Positions 43,389 through 55,585 of a DNA stretch of 64,000 nt are shown here, one piece after another; the first letter of the stretch is position 1; the number at the start of each line of letters is the position of its first letter. Origin of the DNA: Sabellastarte sp. h YS-2021 (taxonomy: Eukaryota; Annelida; Polychaeta; Sabellida; Sabellidae); the NCBI GenBank assembly GCA_964017235.1, contig OZ024931.1, positions 106,348,221-106,412,220 on the forward strand. Direction: 5' to 3'. The position numbers were made by a program, and so were the translations under genes. Under the pieces are notes generated by a model. The model was not told the DNA's origin. It saw only the letters and a program-made list of their open reading frames with translations, and did not search any database.

Positions 43389-45306
43389 CAGTCCTTAAGG
43401 GCTGTGGGGTAAAAACTGATATCCAGTTTGATTATTAGCGAGACTATAGCTGCTATTAAAGCACATAATATTTATGCAATTTTGTGATAATTTCAAAGAC
43501 AAATATATTGTAGATATAGAGTAATTACCTTATACTAACTAAGTTAAAATACAAAAATTTAAAAAGGGCAATGTAAGAACTAAGTAAGATGAATCAAAAT
43601 TACTTCACTATTACATAATTATTATTATTATTATTTTTCTGAAAAGCTCACCACTTTTGGGGAGGTACGCAATTAACATACTCATGTCATACATGTTCCA
43701 TATTCAGCATGTTTTTGTTCCAAAAATATGATTTCTATTTCCTTTAAGAAAATAAACTTGGATTTATTATTGAAAAAGTGTACATTAATTTTCAACCCAA
43801 CATCACCAAGATTTCTTATCTAAAACATAATTACTTTTTAATGTCGAAAACCTAAACAAGATTTAGTTTTGATTATTTTTGTGAAACATAACTACTTTTT
43901 TCTTGTCAGAAATCTAAGTTAGATTTAGTATTGAAAATATGTCAGGATCAATTCTCCATACTAAATCACCGATTTTTCATGTCTAAAATATGGCTCCTTT
44001 TTCACGTCCGAAAACTTAGATTTAGTGTTGAAAAAGAGTATATCAATGTCAGGATTGATTTTCAACACTAAGTTAATGTGTTTTCAAAGGTTTGTGCCTG
44101 TTGGGGAAGTAGAAAAATTAAACTTAATGAATCAGTAATGCAATATTCATTTCTTTTTATAATACGGAGTAGAAACAACACAGCTACATCAATAATTTCG
44201 TGTATGGAGGAGACTCCCCTAAATTATGATAGTAAAGGAAAGGAATTGAAGTTAAGGTAATGTTCTGAGTTAAAATGCACTAATTTATTGCATTAGAGTA
44301 AGTGATGTAAATTCGCCAGTGGATGTAAATTCACCACTTTTTGGTTTTTGTCAATTTTACAGCACAAATATGGAAAACATGTCATAATTTTGTTGCATAT
44401 GCATAGAAAAAATACTTATCTATTGCACTACAATATTTCATGGTCCAACTTTTTTCACAGTATTAAGTACATTTTTGAATGATACATTTTTACAAATCAT
44501 TTTAAGGAGTATAAATTATGCAATTTTTAACAAATACCAACCAACATTTTAAACTTCTCTGGGACAAACTTTTGAAAATTTACATCTATGTTAATAATAA
44601 TTTTTGGCTAGAAAAGATGTAAAATAATTATTTAGCTTAAATTTTTCACAGTATGGTAGGTATTATGCTTGGCCAGACCCTCTACACGGCTCGAGTTAAC
44701 ACCAAACCCATAGTTTCAAATCAACACATCATTCCTTCTTCCAAACTACTAATCTTCAAAGACACCAAGGGCACAATTAAACATTAATCATTCTTCAGCC
44801 TCAACATACAATATGGCTGGTCCGCTACTGTTTTAAAATTCAAACTTTCTGACATCAATTCACTCCTGCAGTCCGTTTATATACTGCAAGATGCTAGCCG
44901 TCAATATTCTAGCTGCTAATATGCGAAATCCCCGAAATTCACGGAAACTACTAGAACTCACCGTCACATACTTCCCTGTTTTGGGAAATCTCATCCTGAC
45001 ATTTGACTTCAAATCCAACATCCTCCACTGTCATCTGTTGACATTAACACTTACCATTTACCTTAACCGAGAAAAGGAAATAATTTCTCCTTACCAACCT
45101 AAACATTCAACAGCTGTCAGTGTGAACAATCAAACACAAATAATAAAGCAAAGATAATCCAAATGACCATCAGTCAGCAAAAAGTTGCTGTACAAACACA
45201 TTCAATATCAATGCTACTGCTACCAATGGCTAATACTAAAATAACATAAAAGCAATAAAAATCTCTAAAAACACAAATAGATGAAATGCAAAACATATTT
45301 CCAATA
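43389..45306. other. Spacer with weak repeats
   Basis: At 43720-44080 there are three or four imperfect roughly 90-bp units (CTAGATTTAGTATTGAAAA-like, then AAATATG, TCACGTC). On the minus strand AGTATATAAACGG (about 44876-44888) is TATA-like and might belong to a remnant gypsy LTR, but no matching LTR was found. Confidence 0.35.
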
Positions 45307-46320
45307 TTAAAATAAACTTAATACCTGTTTCAGAAAGTTGATTTTGACAGTTGCATCATCAGCATCCTTTGAAGACTGTGATAAATTATAAACAAAGTTT
45401 GTATCCAAATGATTCTGTGACCTGATCCTAGTTAATCTTCTTGGGGTTGGTGTTGGAGTTAAGTTACTAACTTCCCCTACTTCAGAATCTGATTTTACAT
45501 TCTCCATTGAAACATCCATAGGTCCTTCTACGGGTACTTTAATAAATTCTGTGGTAGAGTTCACACCCTCTGACTCAAGTTTAGAGACATTATCATCTGG
45601 TTCCAATAAAGGACTGAAGACTTCCTCTGACTCCATCACACTATTGACAATTTCCTCCTCGAATTCATTAATATCTGTGTTGCCAGACTCCTCACATTCA
45701 ATTGTTGACAAATTCACATCACCAGCATGTGATGGAACACATTCCCTTCTAGCAGGCATTGCTGATGTAGTCTCACTCAGTCTTCTCAGAGTGACTACTG
45801 GCAAGTTTCCTCGCCTACGTCAGGGTGTAGGAACTGGCACTAGTACGGAGAGTACATCAGTTCCAGTTGATTCTATATCAGATTCAACAGATTCCACATC
45901 TGCCGAGATAACATTTGGTGCTGCAACAATGTCCTCTACTACATCTTTGACAACCTCTGGCTTCTGCACATCCTTCCCAATATCAAGTGGTAAGCATGGA
46001 ATTGGCAGTAGTAAGTTCCTATGCAACACTTATGGCTTCTCTTTACCTTTCTCTAGTTTTTTAACTTCATACACAGGAATTTCCGCATTTGGTTGGCTGA
46101 TGACAGTGTACACTTCTTCAGACCACCTGTCAGCAAGTTTATGAGGGCCTTTCAATCTTGTGACGCGAATCAAAACATGATCTCCTACATTAAGAGTAGT
46201 ACCTCTGATCTTCTTATCATAACCTTCCTTTTGTCCTGCCTGGTTATTCCTGGATGCAGATGCAGCAAGGTCATAGGCCTTCTGCAACCTCTGGCATAAT
46301 GTAGAGACATAGTTATCCAC
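45307..46320 (-). pseudogene. Gypsy integrase C-terminus and acidic tail
   Basis: 46320-46030 carries VGDHVLIRVTRLKGPHKLAD and VYTVISQPNAEIPVYEV, a GPY/F-like integrase end. A TAA at 46030-46032 interrupts directly before the LHRNLLLP block that usually follows in gypsy pol. The tail (46029-45307, with one frame break near 45810) is rich in Glu/Asp/Ser/Thr and ends with PRRLTRIRSQNHLDTNFVYN. Confidence 0.65.
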
Positions 46321-46515
46321 TGACTTGATTAATGTTCCCTAATAACTTCCTAACACCAAATCCACTGGAATATGCGGGTGTTAGCCAAACATGAGAAAGT
46401 AAGGAGCATATCCTGTAGTATCATGCCTGGTACAGTTGTCAGCATGTACAAGTGGACCGATATGCGACTTCCAATTCAACTTCTTTACGGGTTTCAAAGT
46501 CCCCAACATGTTTTA

Positions 46516-47282
46516 TTACGGTTGAATTGAAACCCTCGGCATTCCCATTTCCCATTGGATGATAAGCTGTTCTCCTACTTTTATCAACTCCTGCCAACTG
46601 GCATAACTCCTTGATGGTTTGACTACATTACGTCCCTGGTCACTATGCAACCGTTTCAGAAATCCGTAGTGCACCACAAAGTTCTCAAGTAAAACTTTTG
46701 CTGTTGTCCTGGCTGTTTGATTCTTGGTTGCGTATGCCTGAGCATATTTCGTGAAATGATCAGTTATGACAAGAACATTTTCTATCCCCCCTTTGGCCCG
46801 TTCAAGTTTCAGATAATCCATGCAAACGAGTTCCATGGGCTGTGTACTGGTTGTACCCACAAGTGGAGCTTGTTGTGGGTTCCAATCTTTGCGACGGATA
46901 CATCGATCACTGCGAGAAATGTAATTTGCAACTGTCTTGTGTATGCCAACCCAATAATATCGTTCCCGCAGCAACTCTAAGGAACTGTCCCTTCCAAGAT
47001 GGCCCATCTAATTGTGCACGTATCTCAATGCTACAGTCCAATACTTCTTAGGTAAAACCAGCTGCAATTGTTCCCATCACTACAAGTTCTGCTCCTCATT
47101 AGCTGACCACTAACCAAGGATAGATGCTTCCGCTCCTTCCACAGAAACTTGCTACTTGACGACACTTCACATCCTGATGTCTCCTGGGAAAGTTTCAAAA
47201 TTACTTCACTGATCACAGGATCCTTTCTCTGTTCTTGAGACCAATCAATACTCCCACCGAGAAGATCTGGGGTGTCCTCCAA
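46516..47282 (-). pseudogene. Gypsy integrase core
   Basis: A linker frame at 47282-47031 (DWSQEQRKDPVISEVI) precedes the integrase. The frame 47007-46516 begins with [19 protein letters not shown] of the zinc-binding region; the zinc pair appears as CIRRKD, so the usual second Cys is changed. MDYL (first Asp), [11 protein letters not shown] and HSDQGRNV (second Asp) follow. After that the expected Glu-containing stretch is lost in a frameshift near 46620. Confidence 0.75.
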
Positions 47283-47556
47283 GTCACTTGGAATAGCTTA
47301 TTGACTAAAGTAAAAGCCTTCAACAGGGCAATTCTGATCCACATGAACATCTAAAACTTGATGGATAATATCTTGAGTCACTTCTGGCCATTGTACCCTT
47401 GATAGAGCATCTGCAACTCTGTTAGAAGTCCCGGTACAATACTTCAGAGTAAAATGATAGTTAGCCAACTGGGCAACCCATCAATGACCTGTCTCATCCA
47501 ACTTTACGGAGCTGAGAACATAAGTCAATGGGTTGTTGTCAGTCATAACTGTAAAC

Positions 47557-47961
47557 TCATTGCCATAATAATGAAATCAAATCATCATGAAATTTTTCAG
47601 TTACAGCCCATTTCAAAGCAAGAAATTCTAACTGATGGACTGGGTAGTTCTTTTCTGCTTTTGACAATCTTGTGCTTGCATAAGCAATCACGAGATTCAC
47701 ACCATCCCGTTGTTGATGAAGAACGGCACCCAGCCCTTCTCCACTGGCATCGGTATGAAACACAAATGGTTTCTTGTAGTCGGCGAAACCCAGGATCGGT
47801 GTGCTACAGCATGCATTCTTCAACTGGATGAAAGCATTTTGTTGCTCTGTACCCCATTTTAATGGCGGATGGCGTACTCTAGTCCTAGTTTTTGTTTGAG
47901 TGTGTATGCCACCTTGACATTGATGAACCAATGATAGAAGCTGGTGAAGCCTAGAAAACAC
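47557..47961 (-). pseudogene. Gypsy RNase H
   Basis: WGTEQQNAFIQLKNA, then FVFHTDASGEGLGAVLHQ (catalytic Asp of the RNase H fold) and YPVHQLEFLALKWAV (catalytic Glu). The frame is shifted relative to the reverse transcriptase. Downstream sequence to 47283 has no long frame, so the end of the domain is damaged. Confidence 0.75.
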
Positions 47962-49019
47962 TGAAGTTCAATTACAGTCTTGGGTTCAGGCCAATCCTTG
48001 ACACAGGATATCTTCCCAGCATCCACAGCAATCCCTTTGCTTGAGATCACATGCCCAAGATATTTAATCTCCTTGAAAAAGTGGCATTTGCTCAGACTGA
48101 GTTTTAAACCAGAATCATGAAGTTTCTCAAACACAGCAGCTAAGTGCTCTAAGTGTTCCTTGTAGGTTTTGCTAAAAATTATCACATCATCCAAGTACAG
48201 AAGACAGAACTTTAAATGTAGGTCACCCATACAATCTTCTATGAGCTGTTGAAATGTAGCTGGTGCATTTGTGAGACCAAAAGGCATGCGCTCACACTCT
48301 CAAAATCCAAGTGGGCCAACTGTAAACGCAGTCTTACACTTGTCTTCTTCAGCTAACGGCACTTGCCAATAACTGGACTTCAGGTCTAATGCACTAAACC
48401 ACTGGGCTCCAGCTAAAGCATCAAGAGTGGAGTCATTTCTTGGCAAGCTGTATCTGTCAGGAATGGTCTTGGCATTGAATGCCCTGAGATCCAGCCAAAA
48501 GCGAAGAGCTCCAGACTTCTTCCTAACGATCATGACATTCAAGGCATAAGGGCTCTGTGACTTCCTAATCACCCCCAAGTCCTGCATCTCCTTTAAATGC
48601 TTGCAAACATCTTCACACATCGAAGGTGGTATGGGTCTGGGCTTTTCTTTGAATGGAATGTCATCTTTCAATCGGATTCTATGTTCCGCTTTATCCGTCA
48701 ATCCAAGATCAAGATCATGGAGAGAAAACACAGACTTCCATTTGCTCAGAAGACTTTGAACTTCTTTGACCTCATCAGTCTCTAAAGTATTTGCCAAATC
48801 CTGAAAATTATCAAGGAAACTATCTTCTGACTCTACAAGTAAAGGCTGATCCACAGTGGTGGTAGTTGGTAAAGGTGTCACATCCTCCGTGCTGTACAAG
48901 TCACATATCCTAGCCTTGGCTGGGATACTTACTTCCTGGTCCAGATGATTAACAACTTGTACAGGCAACTTTGCAGTGGATGTTCCTGGCAAGAGGTTGT
49001 TCAAGCAAGGTGATACCAC
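47859..49019 (-). pseudogene. Gypsy reverse transcriptase, one in-frame stop
   Basis: The first part (49019-48300) has DIPFKEKPRPIPPSM, FWLDLRAFNAKTIPD and FSALDLKSSYWQVPL. A TGA at 48300-48302 then cuts the domain just before the conserved PFGL. The frame is unchanged after it (48287-47859) and carries MPFGLTNAPATFQ, the YLDD box (LLYLDDVIIFS) and LGHVIS. The stop is a single-codon lesion. A frameshift near 47870-47900 precedes RNase H. Confidence 0.85.
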
Positions 49020-49121
49020 TAATCCCTTGGGTGAACTCTACTGACTTGTTTCCTCTAGGCACAAACTGATGCGCCGTGAAATAGACTGAACCCTGGTCCT
49101 CCCATGGATGATAACACTTGA

Positions 49122-50071
49122 TCAAGGCGGTACTACAACTGGCCTAGTCGTTCTCAAAAATCCCGAGGACTCACTGGTGTTCACAATGGCCCGATGTTTA
49201 GCAATACTTGCTAAAGTGATCTTCCAAGCTGGATCTCCATCAACAACTTGTTTGAGATTTCCTAGGATGTTAGTGCCAAACAAGACTGGAACATGTTGGT
49301 GATAGACAGTATCAGGCACAACCAACATGACAACATTCTGAGTTGGTTCCTCCATCCCCTTGACAAACAAGTCCACTTCAACATACCCATTTAGGGTAAG
49401 CGATGGCCGCCGGCCCCTTCCACTGTAAGCATCCAATCCAATTCCAGAATTTGAAGTCCCAAAGAAGCTTGAAGACTCGCTGCCATAGAACTGACCATGG
49501 ATCCTGTATCCAAAAGTGCTTGCACAACATTTCCCTGAATCAAAACAGCATAATGTTCCTGGGTCGGACTGCTCCTGGAATCCGACCTTTTGGAGTTTAA
49601 TGGGCAATTGCGTGCAATATGACCCATCTTGTGACACTTGAAACATTTAACAGTCTTTAAACATTTTTTTCTCTGACCTCCTGATACCTCATTTGACGAA
49701 GAACTAATTGGCTCTGTGTTGGGTTTGTTCTCCACTTGCTTTTCCAAAAAACTCAACTGATTGAGTATTTCATCCAAACTCTTCTGAGGTGGTGTTGAGT
49801 CACTACTAAGTTGATTCACCTTAGCCTTGTCCATTTTAAACTCAGATTCTACTCTCCGGGCTTTGGTCATGAAGTTAGGACTCCCAGCCATTCCATTAAA
49901 TTTGTGTCGAAGAGCATTCTTAACATTCACATCAAAGAGTCTGGTCCAGAATTGTGTGTTGACTGTGACATCATAATTGTTAGGACTAATCAAAGTGGAA
50001 GCCTTCTTCATCACCTTACTCACCATGTTTTGTAACCAAGTATACCAATTTGTAATACTTTCCCCTGTCAT
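49122..50071 (-). pseudogene. Gypsy gag C-terminus, CCHC knuckle and protease
   Basis: The frame 50071-49391 has CFKCHKMGHIARNCP, a CX2CX4HX4C nucleocapsid knuckle, then ALLDTGSMVSS with the aspartic protease DTGS. The rest of the protease domain (VPVLFGTNILG) is in another frame (49646-49122), so a frameshift lies in the protease, near 49400-49440. Confidence 0.75.
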
Positions 50072-50982
50072 CTGCTCTGCTGCATAAAACTGAGCTAGAA
50101 GTATACGTGTGGTGCGTCAACATCACCAAACATGATCTCAAATCAGCTGAGAATATCCTTGATAGAAGCTGATTCACCCATATGAAGTACTCCTGCACCT
50201 GACCCTTGATGGACCATTTGATGGTCGTCAAAATCATCCCTTCAGGTGCACCCTGGTTGATCAAACAATTGACATCATACCTAAACTGTTCATAAGAGCA
50301 GTTACGATCTAATCCAGAAAAGGTACTGACCCTGATGCTATGGATTGCATTGGACCATCCAAAATAAAATGATAAATCCCCATGTGGAGTAGAAGCATGA
50401 ACAGCCGCTGGTGGTGTTGTCACTGGTGGATGATGAGGATGTCCAAGATCATTCATCCTATATCCCGATAATGGACCCCTTGGTAAGTATGAAGCTCCAA
50501 GATCATCTGAAGGATGTTGTAAAGCAGCTTGAACTGCCCATTGTTGTTCAAGGGATAACCCATTGATGGCATCAACAATGGCATTAACACCAAGTATGGG
50601 TTGGGACACGGGTGCAAAAGATGCTTCATTTTCCATCTGAATACTAACATCTCTGCAGTGAGTAACAGGTGCAGAAGGTTTCAACGCCAAAAGCGTATTA
50701 CCCATCTCTGCTGTAATACGTAGTAACACTAGCAATGTACTCACCCACAAATGGCTTACCATGATGATGAGCAATGACCGCATCCACAAATCTCCTATCA
50801 CTGAATATGATAAAAGTGGCATTCTTACCATATGGTACTATATCTCTGATGGCTTCATCAATATTGGCACCCAGGTTAAGTGCTTGACACAACTCTCTAA
50901 CATTAATACCTGGTTTCAAGTTGTTAAAATACACAATGTTGGAAACATCCATCTTTCGTTGCATTAGCTTACCTTTCACCAA
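50016..50982 (-). pseudogene. Gypsy gag, N-terminal and capsid-like part
   Basis: The first frame (50982-50698) opens MVKGKLMQRKMDVSNIVYFN and ends in a stop. The second, shifted frame (to 50016) contains FSGLDRNCSYEQFRYDVNCL and KWSIKGQVQEYF, a pattern seen in PNMA-like and gypsy capsids. The junction of frames is near 50700-50830, so a frameshift separates them. Another shift near 50070-50120 leads to the next segment. Confidence 0.6.
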
Positions 50983-53475
50983 TTACCGCAATGACTGAAT
51001 GCTAAAGGCAACAAAACAACAAGTATTCAAGTATCTGTTTCAGAAATGTACAACTCACCTTGGATATAAATAACAATGAAATTTCTGCAAAATATTTACA
51101 AGTTCTACCTCTCAGAGGACAATGAAAACAGAAATTATAAATTATTATACAACACACTTGTTGTTGTATCAACTATAATTACGATATAATTGCAAACAGT
51201 CAAATGTTACATTACACAATAAAATTTTCTAACACCTTATCAAGATATTATGTAAAACAGATGCAATACAGAATCTGATAAGTATACCAAAGTGGCTTGC
51301 AATTGAAACGCAACAAAATGTCAAAGTAATATTTAATATAACCCGATTACTTCAGACAAACAAACTCCGTACACAAACTCAATTATTTAAGTCAATTAAA
51401 TTCAATTCAACCAACAAACAAACAAACTGTCATACAAGTCATACAATCACAATTAATAAATATGCAACCAGACAAACAATCAACACAACCAAAGCATGCA
51501 TTGACAACCATCAAATTTTCAACCAAACATATGGACAAACAAACCAACATGTTACACACTAAGTGTAAAAACGAAGGTATAAATGTTCTTGAGGTGAATG
51601 TCTTAAGGTGTATATCCTGGGGTATGGTAAGCCTATGGTGCCAGATATCATACGCATCAATTAATTCATAGTCTATTTATTCAGTTGTAAAAGTAGGTGT
51701 AACTTCACCGCAGTTATGATACAATTGATAAAACTTGATAACACAATTGGTGTAAACTTGATGACAACTTGTTGTTGATGAATAAACTTGACCGTTGATG
51801 AATAAACTTGATGTTGATGATTAAATCATTGTCTGTTGATGACAACTTGATGGTTTGACTGTAATAAAACAGAAACAAAGGAATACTACTTGAAATGTGT
51901 ACCCTAAGTAACAAATTAGTTCAATTCAACAATATAAGAATTGACTTCAGGAATAGTTCTACAGACTCATCAACACAATATGAAGTTATTATAAGCCAGA
52001 AATTTGACTTATTCAAATATATGTTAAAACATCTTAAATTTGATTAAATGCCAGAAAATATCTGTCTATAATGTATAAAATATAAAACTTCTTAAAATAG
52101 TATTACTTTACATACCAAATACATTACATAAAACATACATGTAGCAAATCAAAGTCAATGAATTGCCAAGAAATACTTCCAGGATAAAATATAGCTTAAT
52201 TAACTTAGATTTAAATAGAATTAAACATAAATTTACCAAGCTTTACATTACATAATTATAATATGATTAATATGCAAAAACTTACTTTCTCTGGCACTCT
52301 TGAGGTATAATTCCAACACTTATGGTATAAATTAAAATTTCACTGTCAAACTTCTGGTATACAAAACAAAGGATTAACACAAATTGTTGTTTCCAAACTT
52401 TTCTTTGTCCAAACCCAAGCCCATAAATCACATCATACCAGGAGCAGTTTGGACCCATTTAGTTAATTAGCCCTGATGAAATTTTATCTGTCCAACTATA
52501 GCAGTGGCTCTTGCATGAATGTAGTAAATGTATGTAGCCTTAAAATGGCTCAATTAAAAAACACAATTATACATCGAGGTATATGTTAACACACTGTAAT
52601 TTGCTATATTTAATATTAAGAGTAGGTGTTACACAACATGCGACCAAAACATGCATTCACAATAAATAACTTCCACAAACAATCAGACCCACAATCAGAC
52701 CCACATGCAGCCAGAACATGTACGGAAGACTAAAAGTAATTAGATAACACAGCAGGGGTGGAGGTGGGGGTTTACCCTTGCTCAATTGCATGCATGGTGT
52801 TTACTTCTTTAGGTCTGTTTTTTGTGGTCAAAACTGAGAATTAATTAAGGTGGGGAGTAATGGGTGGAGTTCTAATAATGTGGCTATTCTTGTGTTTTCT
52901 TTTTCAGTTTATATGACAAAGTTGTATGAGACACAAGCATCTGAACTGATCATTGTGGATTTCCTACATAATTATAGCTTCTTTATAATTACAATATAAC
53001 TATAGCCAACTTAATAAAACATTTAAAAGAAACTGATTGGATAAAATACTGAAGATATAAATAATATTACAATTGGTTGTTATTTACAAAAAAAATTATT
53101 TTAAAATTTCACAAAAAGAATTTTAATTGAAGGCACTGAATAATACTGGTCCTATTAATAACATAAAAATGGATATCTAGTTGGAAAATATGGATTTACA
53201 TATCTTGAGCAATTATATTTGAAAGCTGATGCAAAATATGTGTTATTAAAATGGCATCAGAAATAGAATATTGAATATACAATGATTTATGAAAACATGT
53301 CATCTTGGAAAGAATTACGGTAATTATTTTGAAGATGTATCCAAATTGTAAAATATGGATATGGATAGTTATTGTATAATATTATTAAGAAGACTATGAC
53401 ACACAAGCTACAATGATTCAAATAAAGAAGACAGTGTAAACAACCTGATTTCAATCATTCAGTTCAACCCTATTT
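50983..53475. other. AT-rich flank upstream of gypsy gag
   Basis: Expected site of the 5' UTR and LTR, but no LTR pair is demonstrable. CTTGATGTTGATGA-type short repeats at 51730-51850. TGGCACCATAGGC on the minus strand (about 51631-51643) is a possible but unproven primer-binding site. Nothing else supported. Confidence 0.35.
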
Positions 53476-53690
53476 CATGCATTGGATTCAACCAAAAACA
53501 GTTTGCAAAATCTACATGTATTTCAACCAGATTTCACCCTTTGAATTCCACCTGATTTCACCAATTGAATTAAATCTGATTTCACTGGTTGGATCCAACC
53601 AAAAACGGTTTGCAAAATCTACACGTATTTCAACCAGATTTCTATGTTGGATTCAACCGGATTTCAAAGTTGCGTGCCTGCTGGGCAGGC
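53476..53690. repeat. Roughly 107-bp repeat, two units
   Basis: TTTGCAAAATCTACATGTAT (about 53499) and TTTGCAAAATCTACACGTAT (about 53607), each preceded by ATTGGATTCAACCAAAAAC-like and followed by TTCAACCAGATTTC. The ORF here is a product of the repeat. Confidence 0.75.
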
Positions 53691-53960
53691 TGTTGACCGA
53701 GTGTAAAATCTTAACTTAAATTTAAAGCAATCTTATTAACTGTGTTTTCATGATTTAAGCTCATTAACAGTTATTTCTATGATATCTACACTTTTACGTT
53801 TGTCACACCCTCTAGTGATATTTATAAGAATCCCGCTACGTACGTATTTAATACAGTTGATTATCAGTCACATAGTCTACATTTAACCAAAGTGTGTTTG
53901 CAAACCATTAATGTGCAACCCCTCCGTAGATTAGTATATACCGGAAGAAGGTTTGACGTT
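53691..53960. other. Possible promoter region
   Basis: Single-copy looking sequence upstream of the candidate exon, with CCGGAAG (53940-53946, ETS-type core) about 30 bp before the ATG. No TATA box in the usual position. Low support. Confidence 0.25.
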
Positions 53961-53971
53961 TACCGTCAATC

Positions 53972-54007
53972 ATGGCCGAGGAAGAGCAGAGTCTTGAATC
54001 TTTTTTG
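53972..54007 (+). CDS. Candidate first coding exon of a host gene
   Basis: ATG at 53972 is in a strong context (A at -3, G at +4) and reads MAEEEQSLESFL, followed by a potential splice donor AGTAAATA at about 54007. Without splicing the frame ends after 27 codons. An ETS-like CCGGAAG lies just upstream. Nothing in the 10 kb downstream was recognised as a continuation, so this stays a suggestion. Confidence 0.2.
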
Positions 54008-54361
54008 AGTAAATATTTGATCCACTGTCATATTATGCACCTTATATTTGTATAGCTTAACAACGTTATCTTTGACAACAGTTTCTGTTGCCATCGTGCG
54101 ATATTTTAGCACATTTCTTCTCCTGTCATGATCAGGAAGCGTCCCTTGTTTGAGGGTGTTTCATGGCCACCCCTAAATTTATCCAAAATAATCACAGTTA
54201 AACAATAAATTACAAATGTATATGATCAATTTGATGATTATCTATAATGTGGTAAACTTCTTCTCGATGAAAAATCATAAATCTTCAAGAAAATTGAGGG
54301 TGGGCGTGAATTGGTACCCGGGCGTGAACTGGTCCACCACCACTAGCACTACAGTACACGG

Positions 54362-54827
54362 TAGACATGGTTACCTCGGCTCTACTTACTTGCGTGTAGA
54401 GCCGTGGCACGACCCCACATAAAACTGGAGATTTGCATAAAACACAAATACCATAAAATTATACACACAACTGTTCCCACAACTATTTTGTCATATTAAC
54501 CTTAACTGTCAGCCAACATGCAAACATATTTGACAAAAAAATAAATTACATTTCCTCATTTTCCGTACTTTTTGGACCATTTCTCCAAAAATTTGAAAAT
54601 GCTCTTTTGTTATAAAAGCTGTATAAAATGTCATATATATTATACACATATTGTATTTGTTGTGTCCTTGGCTTAATATCAACTGCTTTTAAATATATCA
54701 AACCATTTTGAGTCATTTTATCAAGTTTTATTCAACAGAAAATGATTTTATGCAAATCTCTAGTTTTATGTGGGGTAGTGCCACAGCTCTACACGCAAGT
54801 AAAGTAGAGCCGAGGTAACCACGTCTA
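54362..54827. mobile_element. Mutator-like MITE with 10-bp target duplication (466 bp)
   Basis: Long terminal inverted repeats of about 90 bp (TAGACATGGTTACCTCGGCT at the left; the inverse at the right). An exact duplication, CAGTACACGG, flanks it (54352-54361 and 54828-54837). Long TIRs with a 9-11-bp duplication suggest a Mutator-type source. No ORF. A degenerate copy lies at 7610-7976. Confidence 0.75.
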
Positions 54828-54837
54828 CAGTACACGG

Positions 54838-55580
54838 GTGTCATGATTTACACGCAACTCATGACCACGGCATCTCGTGACCAACAACTCATACCCACAC
54901 ATTTTACAAATATAAACGAGAAATGTTGCTTGAAGAGCGAGTGAAGAGCGAATATTTTATGTAAGAACGTTTGTTTAAAGATCAAATACTTCAAATTCTC
55001 CTACTTCCGTGGGAGTTTCCCAGCATATTATAAAATGAAATATGCAAATTAGAAAATGTGAGGTCATGGAATTCCGTGGGGGTTTGCCAGAACTATTATA
55101 AAATAAAAATATACAAATTAGGAAACGTGAGAAGGCAAAACTTCGTGGGGTTTCCTTGCAATATTTTAAAACAAAATGTGCAAATATAAAAATATGTGGT
55201 CATGAGGTTGCGTGGGGGTTTCCTAGACCTATTATAAAATAAAAATATGCAAATTAGAAAACATGAAGAGACAGAACTCTGTAGGGTTTCCTAGTAATGT
55301 TGAGAATAAAATCTGCAAATATGGTACGAGTTGTTGGTTACGAGTTGCCGTGGTCACGAGATGCTCGTATCCCAGTGTCATTAATGTTAGACGTCATTAA
55401 TGTTAGACAAGCTGTAATTATATTGTCTGAGTTTACGTAATTACCGTAAATTATTAAGAAATGCAACAAGTGAACACTAGTTTATATGTATTAGTGTATA
55501 TGTATCACATAAAATGGGTTTAACAACCTGCTTTTTGTCAGTGTCTAACATTAATGACGTCTAACATTAATGACACCCGT
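54838..55580. mobile_element. Short palindromic TIR element X, split by Y
   Basis: Right part 55375-55576 has a perfect 35-bp inverted repeat (55375-55409 against 55542-55576). Each arm is two direct copies of GTCATTAATGTTAGAC. The outer left end CGGGTGTCAT (54835-54844) pairs with ATGACACCCG (55570-55579), and the stretch between them is element Y. Confidence 0.6.
54845..55374. mobile_element. TIR element Y (530 bp) nested in X
   Basis: Flanked by GTGTCAT on both sides (54838-54844 and 55375-55381), a 7-bp duplication. Termini of about 45 bp are imperfect inverted repeats (GACCACGGCATCTCGTGACC against the inverse of GTGGTCACGAGATGC). The interior has four to five roughly 65-bp repeats with CCGTGGG(A/G)GTTT and TATTATAAAAT. 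Confidence 0.6.
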
Positions 55581-55585
55581 GTGCG

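Larger units (their letters stand above)
45307..50982 (-). mobile_element. Decayed Ty3/gypsy-type LTR retrotransposon, coding region
   Basis: Minus-strand order is gag, CCHC knuckle, protease, reverse transcriptase, RNase H, integrase, tail, as in Ty3/gypsy (integrase after RNase H). The frames are broken by several frameshifts and stops, described in the entries below. I could not find a matching pair of long terminal repeats on either side (51.0-52.7 kb and 44.0-45.3 kb), so either the LTRs have diverged or the copy is incomplete. Confidence 0.8.

Noticed and set aside
48300..48302. Programmed recoding (stop read-through) at the TGA in the gypsy reverse transcriptase
   Set aside because: Other stops and several frameshifts elsewhere in the same element show general decay, and the site is not at a gag-pol boundary.
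50983..52650. 5' LTR of the gypsy element ending near TGTGTAACACC on the minus strand at about 52640
   Set aside because: No matching second copy was found at 44.0-45.3 kb, and the internal edge and primer-binding site are not convincing.
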